NCBI RefSeq assembly: GCF_000208865.1
Contig: NC_018395.1
Coordinates: 5,070,839 to 5,134,838, forward strand
From: Neospora caninum Liverpool
Taxonomy: Eukaryota > Apicomplexa > Conoidasida > Eucoccidiorida > Sarcocystidae
Direction: 5' to 3'
Length of the DNA: 64,000 bases
Below the pieces are notes generated by a model. The model had not been told where the DNA came from, made no database searches, and saw nothing but the letters and a program-made list of their open reading frames with translations. Shown here piece after piece: positions 1 to 11,224 of this stretch (the stretch's first letter is position 1; each line of letters starts with the position of its first letter). Made by a program: the position numbers and the translations under genes.

Positions 1-2839
1 GGGAAGCGGCTGTCCGATCCGCCTTCAGCCCACAATTTGTAGATTGTATGCAACACCACGGACCTGGACAACAGTCGTCGCAAGACTGTGCACATGTAGC
101 GCGCACCAAAGGATCTTGGATAGCAAGGCCACCTTTCGCATCAGACTCATCCCTCGGCTGCCGTGCACAGTGCGACCGACACGTACGAGGGTTCGCCGAA
201 TGTGGACATTCTTTCTGGGAAAAATGTGACAGCCCCCATTGAGATGATGAACACGGCGATGAGAGACAATGACAAGACAAGTCGGTTTGGGAAGCAGCTA
301 GATGCTTGTTTCTGCTGCCTGAGTTCGGCGTTTCGCTTTTCGGTTTCGCCGACGCAGAACGGAGGAAGCCGCAATTGGAATCTTTCGACATAAAGCGCCC
401 AGTCGGAAACTTGAGGCCGCTCAGTTCAGTGCCCCCACTGTCACTCTGTGTTCGTAGGTGAGGCGATGGAACAGATATCTGCACGCTTTGTCGTTGCGGT
501 CCTTCACGCGTGTCGCCCACGAGACAGGCGGACAGAAGTTCCTCCCTGAGCCGTTCCCTGGTCGCGGCTGTCGAGCCAGGTTCCGAGCCTTTGTCACCCG
601 ATATAGCTGTTTTCGAGTCCCTGGGATACGACAAGGACTCCAGTAGCGGCAGCTTTGACGCCCGAGCGGAGACTTCAGCTTTATTATCCACAGCATCCGT
701 GAACGAGGTTTGCAGGCCACTATGCGCCCGCAACAAAAGTGCCGGAGTCTTGCTAACAGACACCGGCCAGGGTGGTAACCGGAACTTCTGACGCAAGTAG
801 AGATCGTTGTAGATTTGGGAGAGTTTCTGCTGGCTCTTTTCTTCCAGAATGTTTATTCTACACTTGAGCCTTTCTGCAAGCCTAGACGACGAATCAAGGC
901 AATCAAGGAGTTTCAGGTATGTCCTGCGAGAACTGTCGCGCTGACACTCCTTCCGTTTGTTGAGGAGGGAATGACTAGACGCATACGTCTCTGTAGAAAA
1001 GCGATTTGCGTACTCTCGCGCCTGCTGGAGACCCGTCCACAGGCGCTGGCTTTCGACCTTGAGTGATCGCAAACCCTTGAAAACGCCATCTAACTGACCA
1101 GGCACGGGCACACTTTGATCTCCCGTAGAGCCGTCCTCAACAACCGACACATCGGATTTATGACGCGACCGAGTTTGCTTACGAGTTCGGCTTCTTGAAG
1201 TCCTTTGAGTGCTTGTTGTACTCGGAGATGATATGCTGAGTGTGTCGCTCAGAGGCTTCGGATCCAATGCAGGAATGAGAGGGATTGCTGCGGATGTCGC
1301 TGGATATGTCATGGTGGGGGGATCGAGGGCCACTCTGTTGTAGAAAAAACAGCGCGGCAAGCGGCTTCCAGTGGAGGTCGCAAGATCCTCCCTTTTTCTC
1401 CCTGCATCTTGTTGCGACTGTGGCAGTCCCGCCGTAGATATCTGTCTGTCCACTGCTTCTATTGTGGCCTTGAGGCACTGAATACTTTTGTAACTTTCCC
1501 TGTCGATCTTGTCTAGAATACCTCTCAGTCGGTCTGTTTTATTCTGCTGGCCAGCATCCAAATCATCGATTCCTTCTTCCACGGCCACAGAGGAATCTTC
1601 TTGTGTCACCATCCATCCATTGAGGTTATACGACTGCAGGTGTTTTTCACTACACGGGTCCATCATCTCGCGTTCGGAAGGGGTACGGCCATACACAGAA
1701 CTGTCCAGTATTAGCGGTCGAGCTCATGAAGATGGGATTTAACTAACTCAAACGCAGGAGTTCCCCAGAAGCCGTCCCACGGTAGTGGGGTTATGCGACA
1801 CCCCTTTATGCGTGGAAGGGTGTCGAAAACGTATATATCGTGTTTCAAAAAAACAATGATCTTCAAGCAAGACACTGCCGTTGTACAGACGTTTTCGAAC
1901 TTCTTGCAACGCGTCACATTCAGAACACCCTTCGTTCCGAGCGAAAATGCCACCTCTTGCTTCAGAATGGACCTTTGGAGTGAAATTGATCGGCAAGCGC
2001 TGCACGGTTAGATTCATATATAGATTCATATGATCACGAAGCGGCGTGTGAAAGACAGGCTCGTTCCTTCATCTACCATGTGTATACTACTTTGCAGTGC
2101 ACACTATTCCCCCTGTGTTCGATGACGCAGCTTCCCCTGTTGATGTGAGAATCAAATTCCAGAAACCAGGTACACGTCGGAGCCTAATAGTCAGATTTCC
2201 CATCTCGTGCCTGAGGTGCGGCAAAGCCTCTAAAGCACGGTGCCTTGCAATGTGAGAGATTGTAACCAATCGATTGTTAACAGTTACACCGAGGACTAGT
2301 GTTCCCTGGCGTCTGCATGTTGCAAACATTAGAGACTCCGCTAGGCTGTTATGGGGCTGAGCGTTCCCACATTCAATTCTTTGGCGGGCTTGCCAATCTC
2401 TTTCACGCCAACATAGAGGAGGCATGCATCAGCGGGCGACTCCCTGCTCGAAATTCTCATCCGAGTAAACCTCTACACCGAAAACAGTCACAAAAAACTT
2501 TAAGGGAACATCCTCTGGCGAATTTGCGTTCGCCAGGTTTCTGCAGATATAGCATTAACTACTGGACATGTACCTCTTTCGCTACAGCACAGTCGGAATC
2601 GGAGTTCCTTCGACAGTTTTTTCGAATATTTTGTCGTTAGATAGTCTGCCAATTCATTAAAGAAGCTGCGCCCTGCTGAACACTTTTACGTACGAGATTC
2701 GACGTGGGCCACCGTGACCTTGTAAACGGCGCGCTGAAAAAATTGGCAGCTCCTGAACGCTCCTTGCCTGGTATGCACATACCTTGCCCGTATACAGTGG
2801 CTCTATCATCCGCGTTTTAAACAACAAAATAAGATTCAT
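1..2839 (-). CDS. large hypothetical protein, beta-rich N-terminus plus coiled coil, 3' end cut by window edge
   Basis: Five exons fit together in phase on the minus strand: 2839-2694 (ATG at 2839), 2540-2441, 2356-2091, 1999-1744 and 1633 to the window edge. Introns are about 153, 84, 91 and 110 bp, each with GT and AG ends, and the 91 bp one has a good CTAAC branch site. The last exon is open for 544 codons and runs off the left end, so the C-terminus is missing. The first 250 residues are hydrophobic and strand-rich, as in a beta-propeller; the later part is charged and helical (for example residues coded near 1600-1500 and 1060-800), then Ser- and Cys-rich. A propeller followed by coiled coil is the layout of Nup88-type nucleoporins, but I see no diagnostic motif, so that is only a guess. 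The long last exon is well supported; the upstream junctions are inferred. Confidence 0.6.
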
Positions 2840-3287
2840 GCGTGATATTTAACACGAACTTCTGCTGATACGGGGTGTATTCTCTTGTTGAACGCTAACG
2901 CTCTTTACACTCCCCTGCATCGGAATAAAAAAGAACCGGAGTCTCTCAGTTGCGTACACGTAAAAACAAATGAGATCTCAAGCATCCTCTTCTTCATGGC
3001 CAATTTCGTAGGCCAACAGTAGCGGTTGAACTAGAATCGAGTATTATCCATACATACCTGGCGTAAAACGCGTTCATCCATCTACTAAGCAGGTGCCAGG
3101 CCAACTAGAACCCGATCCGTGTATTCCGTACACACTAACATCAGGAAGAAGACTACCAAAGTGAATATCAAGCTCTCAAACTGTACAGCGTGTGTCTATA
3201 CCGTGCGGGTCCCCCTCGCCGGGAGGTTATGAACTTCGTGAGACTATTTCGGCGGGAGAGACGCGCACGTCTCGAATACTGCCATAG
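2840..3287. other. intergenic, divergent
   Basis: AT-rich stretch between the minus-strand gene starting at 2839 and a possible plus-strand gene at 3288. It would contain promoters for both. I see no coding frame, repeat or RNA gene. Confidence 0.5.
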
Positions 3288-3749
3288 ATGAACCATCTCA
3301 TCTGGCTGCACTCAGGTTTGCCACACATTTTTGATTTTTTAAAAACGTCCCCGTCTACACATAATGCGAAACACTATACAACACAGGCGCGACACACGGA
3401 TTCGAGCAACGACCACCTGAAACTACATTGTACTCGGGTTGAGAACACGACGTTTCACGCCAGCACTAACGCAACGTAATTCACGCCGCCCTGCTGCGTT
3501 GCGGCCACTGCTCCAGCTCCATATACCACGCTTGCGTTGAGCTCTGCCCCTCTGGTGCCACCGAGGAAGGCTTCAAGAGCCCCTCCAAATCTCAATGCCC
3601 CCGTGACACTTTCCTTACACGACGCAACCGATTTCCTTCGGCAACTGTCAACCATCGATCCGTTTTCTCCATCGCTAACCCATGCCGTCGATCCAAACCA
3701 ACTGCAGACATGTGCCAAAACACCCCAGTCGACTTTTGAGGGCGATTGA
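3288..3749 (+). CDS. possible small two-exon gene, unknown function
   Basis: A 92-codon open frame ending in TGA at 3749 reads as Pro/Ser-rich protein (segment DATDFLRQLSTIDPFSPSL). It joins in phase to an ATG at 3288 through a candidate intron 3316-3516 (donor CAG/GTTTGC, acceptor GCTCCAG), giving about 86 residues. The opposite strand over 3455-3718 is also open and could instead be 3' UTR or an exon. No family is recognised. It would be convergent with the minus gene ending at 3781, only 31 bp away, so overlapping 3' ends are expected if both are real. Confidence 0.25.
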
Positions 3750-3780
3750 ACATATGGCTACATGACAATCCCTTTGCAAA

Positions 3781-4480
3781 TTAATGTTGCCCTTGAAGAG
3801 CTTCTAAATCTCCCGCAAGCTTTTCTGCATCCTCTTCTAGCTTCTCCTGATCTTTAAGAACTTCCATCTCGTCACGAACAAGAGTCGCTACAGCGGCCAC
3901 CGTTTCCTCCAGGTTTTCAGTCTGCTCGGGAGAAAGACCTTCCGCTGCAGCAACATCCTCGATCGCCTCCTTTACTGTTTCTCCTTTACTTAACGCATCA
4001 AGGAAAATTCCCTCGTCCTTCTGCATGCGCGCCACGGTGTCCATCACTTCCGGAATGCTTACAAAGCCGATGTGAGAAGCCTTCCCATCCGCGTCCAGAA
4101 CGCTGAAAGCACGCGAGACAACACACGCTCGAAAACAAATGTTTGCTTATCACATGATGCAGCTAACACACAGACGACATTCCACAGCGCAAGTACTTTT
4201 TTTTCGTTGAACACCAGTAGTCTACTTACGAGATCTCGAGCACATCTGGCGCACCCTCGGATCTGGTCACTCGGTAGCGTCTGCCCATCAGGTCAAGGTC
4301 TACTGATTGTCCGACTGACAACCCCCTTCCCGCGCGCCCGCCACCTAGCATTGACAACAAGGTAGGCGCTTGACCTTCGCCTCCCAAGGGTTTTTCCGCT
4401 CCCTCGGCCGCGTACACGCCGGAAGAAAGGGAGAGAACCACCGAGGCTGCAACCCCAACAATAGCGCTCACACGCACCAT
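3781..4480 (-). CDS. small secreted acidic protein (dense-granule-like candidate)
   Basis: Two exons, 4480-4230 and 4102-3781, are joined by a canonical GTAAGT donor and a TTTCAG acceptor in phase, giving 190 residues. The N-terminus MVRVSAIVGVAASVVLSLSS is a clear signal peptide with a probable cut after VYA. An upstream in-frame ATG at 4513 would lengthen the leader by 11 residues. After a Gly-rich stretch comes a basic patch (GRRYRVTRSEG), then a strongly acidic helical C-terminal half with many Glu and Asp and no further membrane segment. Signal peptide, small size and acidic helix are what coccidian parasites export through dense granules or micronemes, but I do not recognise this protein. 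The intron is 127 bp. Confidence 0.75.
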
Positions 4481-4703
4481 CTTGCTGAATGCCTTAAAAG
4501 AGATCACAAACACGTATGAACAATGAAAATGAAATTATTTGAGCCGGAAAAACACGTCCACAAAAGCAAACCCAGCCGAGTTCGTGTTCAGACGTGTACG
4601 CCACCCACGGTACAATTTATTCAGGGGAGAGAAAAAGAAGTCGCGGCAAAAACATAAAGCTCTTCGGCAGTTCAACGATGAAACTGCAAATTAATGAAAT
4701 GAT
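4481..4703. promoter_or_regulatory. upstream region of the secreted acidic protein gene
   Basis: This gap separates the start at 4480 from the stop of the next minus-strand exon at 4704. It must hold the promoter and 5' UTR of the secreted protein gene if the two genes are separate. I see no clear motif. Confidence 0.3.
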
Positions 4704-4907
4704 TTAAACTAATCCCAGCGCAGAACGGAGTTGCAATAACCTTCCGACAGAGACGCACCGGAGGACCTGGGAACCGATCCGAAATGAGACGAGGACAGCA
4801 ACTTGAGACGGCTCATTGCGTCGCAACTGTGTTTGCGTAACCGCTGCGAGCAGTTCCGCCAGCCCATGAGTGGGATGTTCGTGTGCTTGGGATACTAGGC
4901 GGTTCAC
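4704..4907 (-). CDS. terminal exon of an unresolved minus-strand gene
   Basis: A good acceptor (CGCCTTTCAG) at 4908 opens a 67-codon frame to a TAA at 4704. The translation is helical and free of stops (for example HGLAELLAAVTQTQLRR), with a Val/Leu-rich end. A possible upstream exon around 5085-5010 reads YWRVKCDAHCSLQIHDLL. I could not close the splice phase between them or find the start, so only this exon is reported. Function unknown. Confidence 0.3.
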   Translation of the reverse strand: MNRLVSQAHEHPTHGLAELLAAVTQTQLRRNEPSQVAVLVSFRIGSQVLRCVSVGRLLQLRSALGLV

Positions 4908-5149
4908 CTGAAAGGCGGTCGTCCCGCTCTTAAGAGCCGCCGCGCAACAGCCGAAGCGCTAGGGACCGTTGGTCTACCATCGCCCCATCGCTCATGAACT
5001 CTAGTGGGGAGAGCGTCAGCTCCGCAACAGGTCGTGTATCTGGAGGCTACAGTGAGCGTCGCATTTCACTCGCCAGTACTAGCAGCCTTGGCCTTTGGTA
5101 GCGTTGCGATGGCCTATGCCAGTGCGAGCGCGCTAAACTACTGGCAGTA

Positions 5150-5844
5150 GACACACCATCTGGTGAGCTCTCCCTATGTCTAAAACGTGAAGATGAGCGC
5201 GTGTGTGCGGATGACAGAGGTATCAAGACATCTGTCAGGTAGAAATTTTCTTTTAACAGTTGAACAATCGTTTCGTGACTCTCTGGTGGTCTGTCTGTGT
5301 ACTAGATGTACTCTTTCCCAAGCCGCTCGAGGAACATACGTGAAGCACGGTGGTACTTCCTGTAGCAAAACATAGCAGGTAAAGGTGATGTGGTTCGAAA
5401 CTGCAGTGTGTACTGTACTTTGGGGGGTGGCGCACGGTTGGGCACGCCCATTTGCTAGGGGTTCGGGGAAGGGAAGGGTGTGTGGTTGACGGTTTATCAT
5501 CAGAGAAACTGGAGTGGGGACAAGATTATAATACGTCAAGCTGCAAGCCGCTGTAGTTGGAGAAAGCTGTTTTTGAGGGGCATACTTGTTTGCGCGGATG
5601 ATGTACGTATTTCACCTAAACATGTTGAAATACGCTCGCTGAGAAACGGAGGCAAAATTCAGGAGGAATGGGGAAGGGTACCCGTATGGTGAGCACGCGT
5701 TGCAAAAGCACAAGTAGGAGAACACGCGACATAGAACAACTCGGCGGCCATGTGTGTAAACGGCATTAACGGATGTTTCCACCCTTACACACTCTCGATG
5801 CGTGGGACAATGGAGTCGATGAAAACGATGCATGGTTTGGTTGC
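5150..5844. other. intergenic region upstream of secreted coiled-coil gene
   Basis: No convincing exon was found. One minus frame of 119 codons (5539-5180) lacks an ATG start and reads as low-quality sequence. The 3' part should contain the promoter of the plus gene at 5845. Confidence 0.35.
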
Positions 5845-7343
5845 ATGACTGTGCGCAGCACAATGGCGTTCGGACGAGGCAAGAGGGGACTGCACGCTGC
5901 AGTCATCTTAGGCTTCTTTGTCCTCCTCGCCACATCATCTGTAGGATTGGGCCAAAGGTGAGTCAAAGCATGACGTGTTTTGCTACGTGTAGGAACAGCA
6001 CGTTGCGGTTCGACCACTTGCTCAGTAGGGTCATGCAACACTTTGTGCTGATTCAACTGGTGTGCAGGGTGCCTCGCTACCCAAGTGTGGAGTCACTCGA
6101 AGAAAGAGTTGCCGAGGCTCTAGGGCGCCGTAGCTCCGCAGCGGCCAGTACTCTTCCAGGGAGTGACACGAACATGATATCAGATGGTCGCGCAGGCAGG
6201 GATGAACCAACAGCGAGCCCAGAGCATCATTCCGTGGACGCTCCGACCACGTCTGGGGAAGGCGAGGCAGATGCTGGGAAAGTAACGCTGAGGAACGATG
6301 AGGGCCTTGAGGGTAATATCTCAGCCGACCATGTTCTACATCCCCCTCCTGACAGTGAACACGAGGGTTTGCAGGAACCGGGCACGACGCATCAGGAGGC
6401 GCAAGAACCAGACGCGAGTGAAGCAATGGACTCTTCCGCGCTACCACTTTCCACGTCGGTACCACATCCTAACGAAGTCGGTTCAACACCAGGAACAGCG
6501 CTGCCTGCCCCGATTTTTAGCATTCCAGAGCTCTCACCGGAGGAAGTTGTCTACGTTTTACGGGTTCAGGGATCAGGCGATTTCGAAATTAGTTTCCAAG
6601 TAGGCCGGGTGGTGAGGCAGTTGGAAGCCATCAAGAGAGCATACAGGGAGGCTCACGGGAAGCTAGAAGCTGAGGAGCTGGAGTCGGAAAGGGGACCGAC
6701 GGTTTCGACTCGGACGAAACTAGTTGACTTTATCAAAGAAAACCAGAGACGGCTGAGGGCGGCGTTTCAGAAGGTTAAGATTCAGCAAAAGTTGGAGGAG
6801 ATCGAGGAACTGTTGCAGCTGTCACACGCACTAAAATCTCTAGGTGCCCGCCTGAGACCCTGCCAAAAAAGTAATTCCCCAATGGAGGAAGAGATTTGTC
6901 GTAAGACGAAAGCTTTGGGCGAAATGGTTGCCCAGAAAGCGGAGGATCTTCGTCAGCATGCGTCAACTGTCTCGGCTCTGCTAGGTCGCGAAGCTGTTGA
7001 GAGACAGTTGCGGCGTGTCGACAGTGAACAACCCTATGAACAAACAGACGCCGGGGTTGCAGCCAGAGCAGAGGAATTTCGGAAGGCACTGGAGAAAGCA
7101 GCTTCCGGTGCGAGACAATTCGTGGGGACCACAGCGGACGAAATAGTGGAGGAAGTGAAGGAGGATGCTCAGTACCTGCGTGATGGTGCGAAAGAAGTGT
7201 TGACGAAGAGCCAGCGCGCGCTAGTAGACGCGTTTCAGGCGATCCAAAGGGCTCTACTGGAGGCGAAGGCAAAGGAGCTCGTAGATGCCGCATCAAAGGA
7301 AGCTGAAGACGCTCGTAAGATCTTAGCGGAACAGCCAGCGTGA
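5845..7343 (+). CDS. secreted coiled-coil protein, unknown function
   Basis: Exon 1 (5845-5957) codes a signal peptide: basic start, then a hydrophobic run AAVILGFFVLLATSSVGLG. The donor AAAG/GTGAGT joins in phase to exon 2 (6068-7343) after a GTGTGCAG acceptor, giving about 462 residues; an inner ATG at 5863 is also possible. Residues about 40-190 are acidic and Pro/Ser/Thr-rich, typical of disordered linker. Residues about 190-460 are helical and heptad-like, with charged stretches such as KIQQKLEEIEELLQL. There is no second membrane segment. The arrangement resembles exported coccidian proteins, but no named family fits. The neighbouring secreted gene at 4480 points the other way. The intron is 110 bp. 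Confidence 0.8.
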
Positions 7344-8608
7344 TTCGCCGAGGACGAAGTTGGTAATGCACGGTGAATGAGGGTTGGTCATCCCAATCCC
7401 CAGCTTGATAGCGTCACGTGGGTTTTTCGCCGGGGAAACGATCATTAGGGAGGTGATGTATCGCAGTAAACATGGGCATATCAGCACCAGTTTTTTTACA
7501 TGTGAGGGATGGGATCCAGTGTAGGTGTAAGGGACAGCTGTCTTTCAAATTTGGGCTTCGGTTGCCGCTCCCGTTCTTTCAGCATATGTACAGGTATGTA
7601 CAGTGAATAAGTGCGTGGGCCAATGTGCTCTCATCAATCATGTACAGAACATATGTTTTGGTCATATCTATGCAGCGCCTGCATGAGCCCATGCCGCTCG
7701 TGTTTTACGAAGCCAGATGCGGTGCCGCCCTGTCCCAGCTACACATGCTGTGCACGGGGAACAACGGCCATGTTGGAAAAGTCACTGTTTTATAAATGAT
7801 TGACAACTAATGAAAAAGCACTCAAGCGGGAAATGTTTCATGCGGTCCAAAGAGCAGGGGGGAAAGTCACTGTTTTATAAATGATTGTGACAACTATCTA
7901 ATGAAAAAGCACTCAAGCGGGAAATGTTTCATGCGGTCCAAAGAGTAGGGGGCGGGCGTGGTACTGATGATTACCGCGTAACAATGACCACGCCGGCGCA
8001 GATGTCGCAGTGCTGTAGCGTTTGATGTTCTTTTGTATGGCGGAAGGGTGACAAGGCAAACGGCGAGAGTCGACTTACAGACTCACCACCGGGCAACCAT
8101 CGGTTCCCAGGTCAATAAGCTGGACTATTGTCAGCAGATGCGATGATAACGCGTGCCATACATAAAGAGCGTACCCGTGCTAGTTAAAGATGCGCACGCG
8201 GTTCTGTTGGCAGAGGTCGGAGGCTTGCCTCATGGAGCAACCGAGGGGGCGCAGTTCTGTCTTCGTGTCTTCCGTTTGTGTGTTTGAGAACGAACAGATA
8301 CGGCGTATGTGCTTGCCTTGGTCACAGGGAGCTCACCACAAAGCCCGTGTAGTCGGGGGAGTACTGCTGGACACAGTGGCGAGAATACGCGTGATCAATG
8401 CCGGCAATAGAGAAATCGGCATGAAATTGTGTAGCGGATGGCGTTCTGTATGTCGTACAAGCGACCCTGGATCGTGTGTACCCCCCTACGGGCGGGCTGC
8501 CCTGTGAAGGCAATATAAAATGTAATCCAATGATTCGTTTTCATGTTACACCAGATATTCTTAGGACGATGGTACTGACCATACTAGCATCTGAGTAGTA
8601 GTCTCTCG
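7344..8608. other. intergenic, with tandem duplication
   Basis: Mostly 3' flank of the secreted coiled-coil gene. It includes the tandem duplication listed separately. A 105-codon plus frame at 8190-8507 begins with ATG but has no recognisable domain, so I left it uncalled. Confidence 0.4.
7778..7952. repeat. tandem duplication of an 85-90 bp unit
   Basis: The unit beginning AAAGTCACTGTTTTATAAAT occurs at 7778-7862 and again at 7863-7952. The copies are nearly identical. They differ by short insertions (a GT and a TCT) and one C/T change near the 3' end. It lies in the 3' flank of the secreted coiled-coil gene and is not coding in any obvious frame. Confidence 0.9.
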
Positions 8609-8770
8609 GTGTTCGGTGGCCAATCTACGACTCTAGCAATGGGTTCCCTCTCTACCCTAGGTTCCGTAGTGTGGGCACATCACATGATGACTGTCGATCC
8701 AGAAATTGATACACGTGCATGCTTCTCAGCTATGACAATTATGATTGCTATTCCTACAGCAGCCAACCGG
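8609..8770 (+). pseudogene. nuclear fragment of mitochondrial cox1 (NUMT)
   Basis: Translation on the plus strand gives LGSVVWAHHMMTVD and then DTRACFSAMTIMIAIPT. These match the conserved cytochrome c oxidase subunit I core around the copper-ligand histidines (normally VWAHHM and DTRAYF...AIPTGTK). The reading decays after AIPT, where GTKIFNW is replaced by unrelated residues, and the core is also altered in places (Tyr to Cys, VGLE-like to DPEI). It is therefore a dead insert, not a gene. Coccidian nuclear genomes are known to carry many mitochondrial cob/cox1 fragments (REP elements). The right border is vague; the next 150 bp may be mitochondrial too. Confidence 0.85.
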
Positions 8771-8851
8771 ATCCGATTACTTGGGGGAAACTTTTTTTTA
8801 AGGGTTTACGAAGTTCTTTATGATTGCTGTACACCACCATCCCAATGGACT

Positions 8852-8925
8852 ACTGAAGACAGCTAAAAGGCTTAGATTTTAGTATCCTACTACATGAAGG
8901 TTATTCCATATCAGTTACGTTCTCG
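8852..8925 (+). repeat. dispersed repeat copy A
   Basis: About 70 bp, from GACAGCTAAAA through CCTACTACAT to CAGTTACGTTCT, match a second copy at 12667-12738 in the same orientation with scattered substitutions. This copy directly follows the cox1 insert, so both may come from mitochondrial DNA. Confidence 0.8.
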
Positions 8926-8974
8926 TCGTTCTCGTGCCAATGCACAATTTATTTGGAAGTTCATAAGCATTTCA

Positions 8975-10134
8975 ATGGAGGTAACGACTTTGCGTGAAAC
9001 GCTTGACGCCAGCGGTACTATTACCGTAAAGAGAATCACATTTTTCGCAGCCAGACGCTTGGCGCTTTTCGTCGTCCAAACGCTGTTCTCTACCGCACGG
9101 GGACGTCAAGCGGACCTTAAGAGGTGGTAAAACAACAGTGGCGAAAGAAATGCATTCCGCTTTTACATGTGACAACACGTTTCAGTCTAAACATGACGGT
9201 GCCGTGCTTCTAATCGGGGGACAGCGTCATCTGCGCCTTTCTGTGTCCCTTTTGTACATGTCACGGATGCTCCGACCGAGGCGAAAACACCGTTACTGGT
9301 ACTGCCTCCTCATTTGCTCATTTTCAGCCTTTCCGAAACGATATTAAGCTACAGGAGCCGTGCCACGATGGAGTCAGAGTTGCTCGCCAACTCCTTGTTA
9401 GAAAGCGAGCCACCATTTTGTTTGGCGACACGCCGGTGGCGTCCCCCGTTTTCCCCATCTACACAACAGCTGGAACGCGGCCTTGCACAGAGCACACCAG
9501 AAGATATCACATGGCGGGAGTCTACGCGGATACAGTATTCCTTGTTCCGAACGTAGGAGGGATTTCCAACGTGCGTGGCTCCACAGGGCAGGCGGACTTG
9601 TGCCTCAGCAAAGGCAGAGGCTGTCGCTGCGCACGATTTCTTTCTCTCCTATCCCGTTTCGCTTTTGGTTTATCAGTCAAAATGAAGCGCTGCGTAAACT
9701 CAACGGAGAAGCGACGTCGGGAGACACCCTGAACCCTCTCGCCGGAGTGTCGCTGCAAACCGTTCGATGTCTTCTTTGACAAGTGTGCATCCCTGTCCTC
9801 GCACACGAACTATGCCACCTAGCCAAGTCTGAACAGAAGAACAGTGAAACATTCCACAGTCTAATAGGGATCCTCAGTGAAGGACTGCGGACTGTGGGTA
9901 CAGAGAGAAAGGCAATGGGGCAGAAGATCCACCGGCACGTACTGCGTAGAAAAACGTGTCCAGTTAAACCTCAAGCTCGCGTCTCCGTTTGACATTTGAA
10001 GCGGTCAAAATTAGCACCCACAACAAGCACTGCCCGTTAAGAATACAGGCGACTGACCCTGAGAAGAACGCAGCAGCGGGTTTCGACGGGGCGCCACGCG
10101 GGGCTCGAGATGGCCACATTCGTACCTTTACACG

Positions 10135-10167
<33 letters not shown>

Positions 10168-10632
10168 CATTTGTGTGTCTCCGATAGCAGCATCCTCGCA
10201 TAGGGTTCCGAGTCTCTGTCACATTTTGTCTCCCTGTCTATCTACAGAGGTCGGTAGCCGCGCTACATCTATATACAGCAACACAGAGGAGGCATACCAA
10301 GAACTGGTCGGCGAAATGACGGTAGCTTGCGGCTGCATTCATTTGCTGCGAACAAACATATGATAAAAAGACAACAACAAAACCGAGCCTCTTCATTTCA
10401 TCGGCAAGTGCCACTCCTCACCAGCTGCCACACAACTTGTATATGTGAGCTTCCAGATCGTACACCGGCTCGAACGCAAGAGGTGAAATCACCGTTGCCT
10501 CTTCGTGACGAAAAGGAACCTGTTGCAACGGATCTTGTTCGTACTCTCACCGACTCCCCATCAGAAAAGGAACAGGAAATTGCTTCCAATAAGTCTACTG
10601 TGTCCGCATTCAAAGAACCAAAGAACGATTGA
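8975..10632 (+). CDS. unresolved multi-exon gene, Cys-rich middle
   Basis: Candidate exon 1 (8975-9123, ATG at 8975) joins in phase through a 101 bp intron to exon 2, which starts at 9225 and is open to 9732. Exon 2 reads CPFCTCHGCSDRG and then a long stop-free stretch including RATILFGDTPVASPVFPIY. Further coding-like frames follow at about 9815-9960 (KSEQKNSETFHSLIG) and 10459-10632 (charged, ending in TGA). I could not settle the donors after exon 2 or the acceptors of the later pieces. The whole could be one gene or the remains of one. No family recognised. The start lies just after the cox1-derived insert and repeat copy A. Confidence 0.4.
10134..10161. repeat. (TA)n microsatellite
   Basis: An uninterrupted run of TA dinucleotides of about 28 bp, in a likely intron of the unresolved plus-strand gene. 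Confidence 0.95.
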
Positions 10633-11224
10633 AACGCTCATACCGAAATAAAATGACCCCAATGCGTCTAAAGACTACTTGTGACGAAGACGTATACACA
10701 CAAATGTCTATACGTGCATACAGAGAAATACTCCTATCTCATAATTATATCTATATATAGTGTGTTATATGCCAGATATGTCACGGGCAATGACGACGCA
10801 ACCTGAATCTCGTTTACATCGTGTGCGTCGAAAAGAGGCGCTTAAATCAGGACTCTTGGCTTTGTCACTTCCGTTTAGGAAAGGCGAGTTGCGTGCGTGA
10901 GTGTGCTGGCGTCTCCGCGCCGTGCATTCCTCAGAGGCGTGATCGTGCCTAGCTTGGGGCTGGAACACTTTTGCAGTGCGTCTTTTGAGCTCGGCGTTTC
11001 TGCCGGTTGTTCATTCCAGAAGGACTATGCCCGAGATGTCCACACGTCCCACAGCAAAACAAGGTCGGTGAAGGCTTCCCGGTCGAAGGGACACCGGCTG
11101 AGGATAATAGGAATCTCCAGCGTACCGTGAGGAGGGGCAACGACGAGAATTGGGTGTCAAGCACATGGAGCGCGCTCGGCATTTCCGCTGTGCCCTACAG
11201 AAAGACGCGACAAGATCTGGAAAC
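10633..11224. other. intergenic, convergent 3' ends
   Basis: It lies between the plus gene ending at 10632 and the minus gene ending at 11225. It begins AT-rich and includes short TATA runs near 10745. Minus frames at 11182-10949 and 11298-11011 are open but do not read as protein; one could be a further exon of the minus gene. Confidence 0.35.

Noticed and set aside
147..1066. Several short open frames on both strands in the first kilobase
   Set aside because: They are shadows of the continuous minus-strand frame that runs off the left edge.
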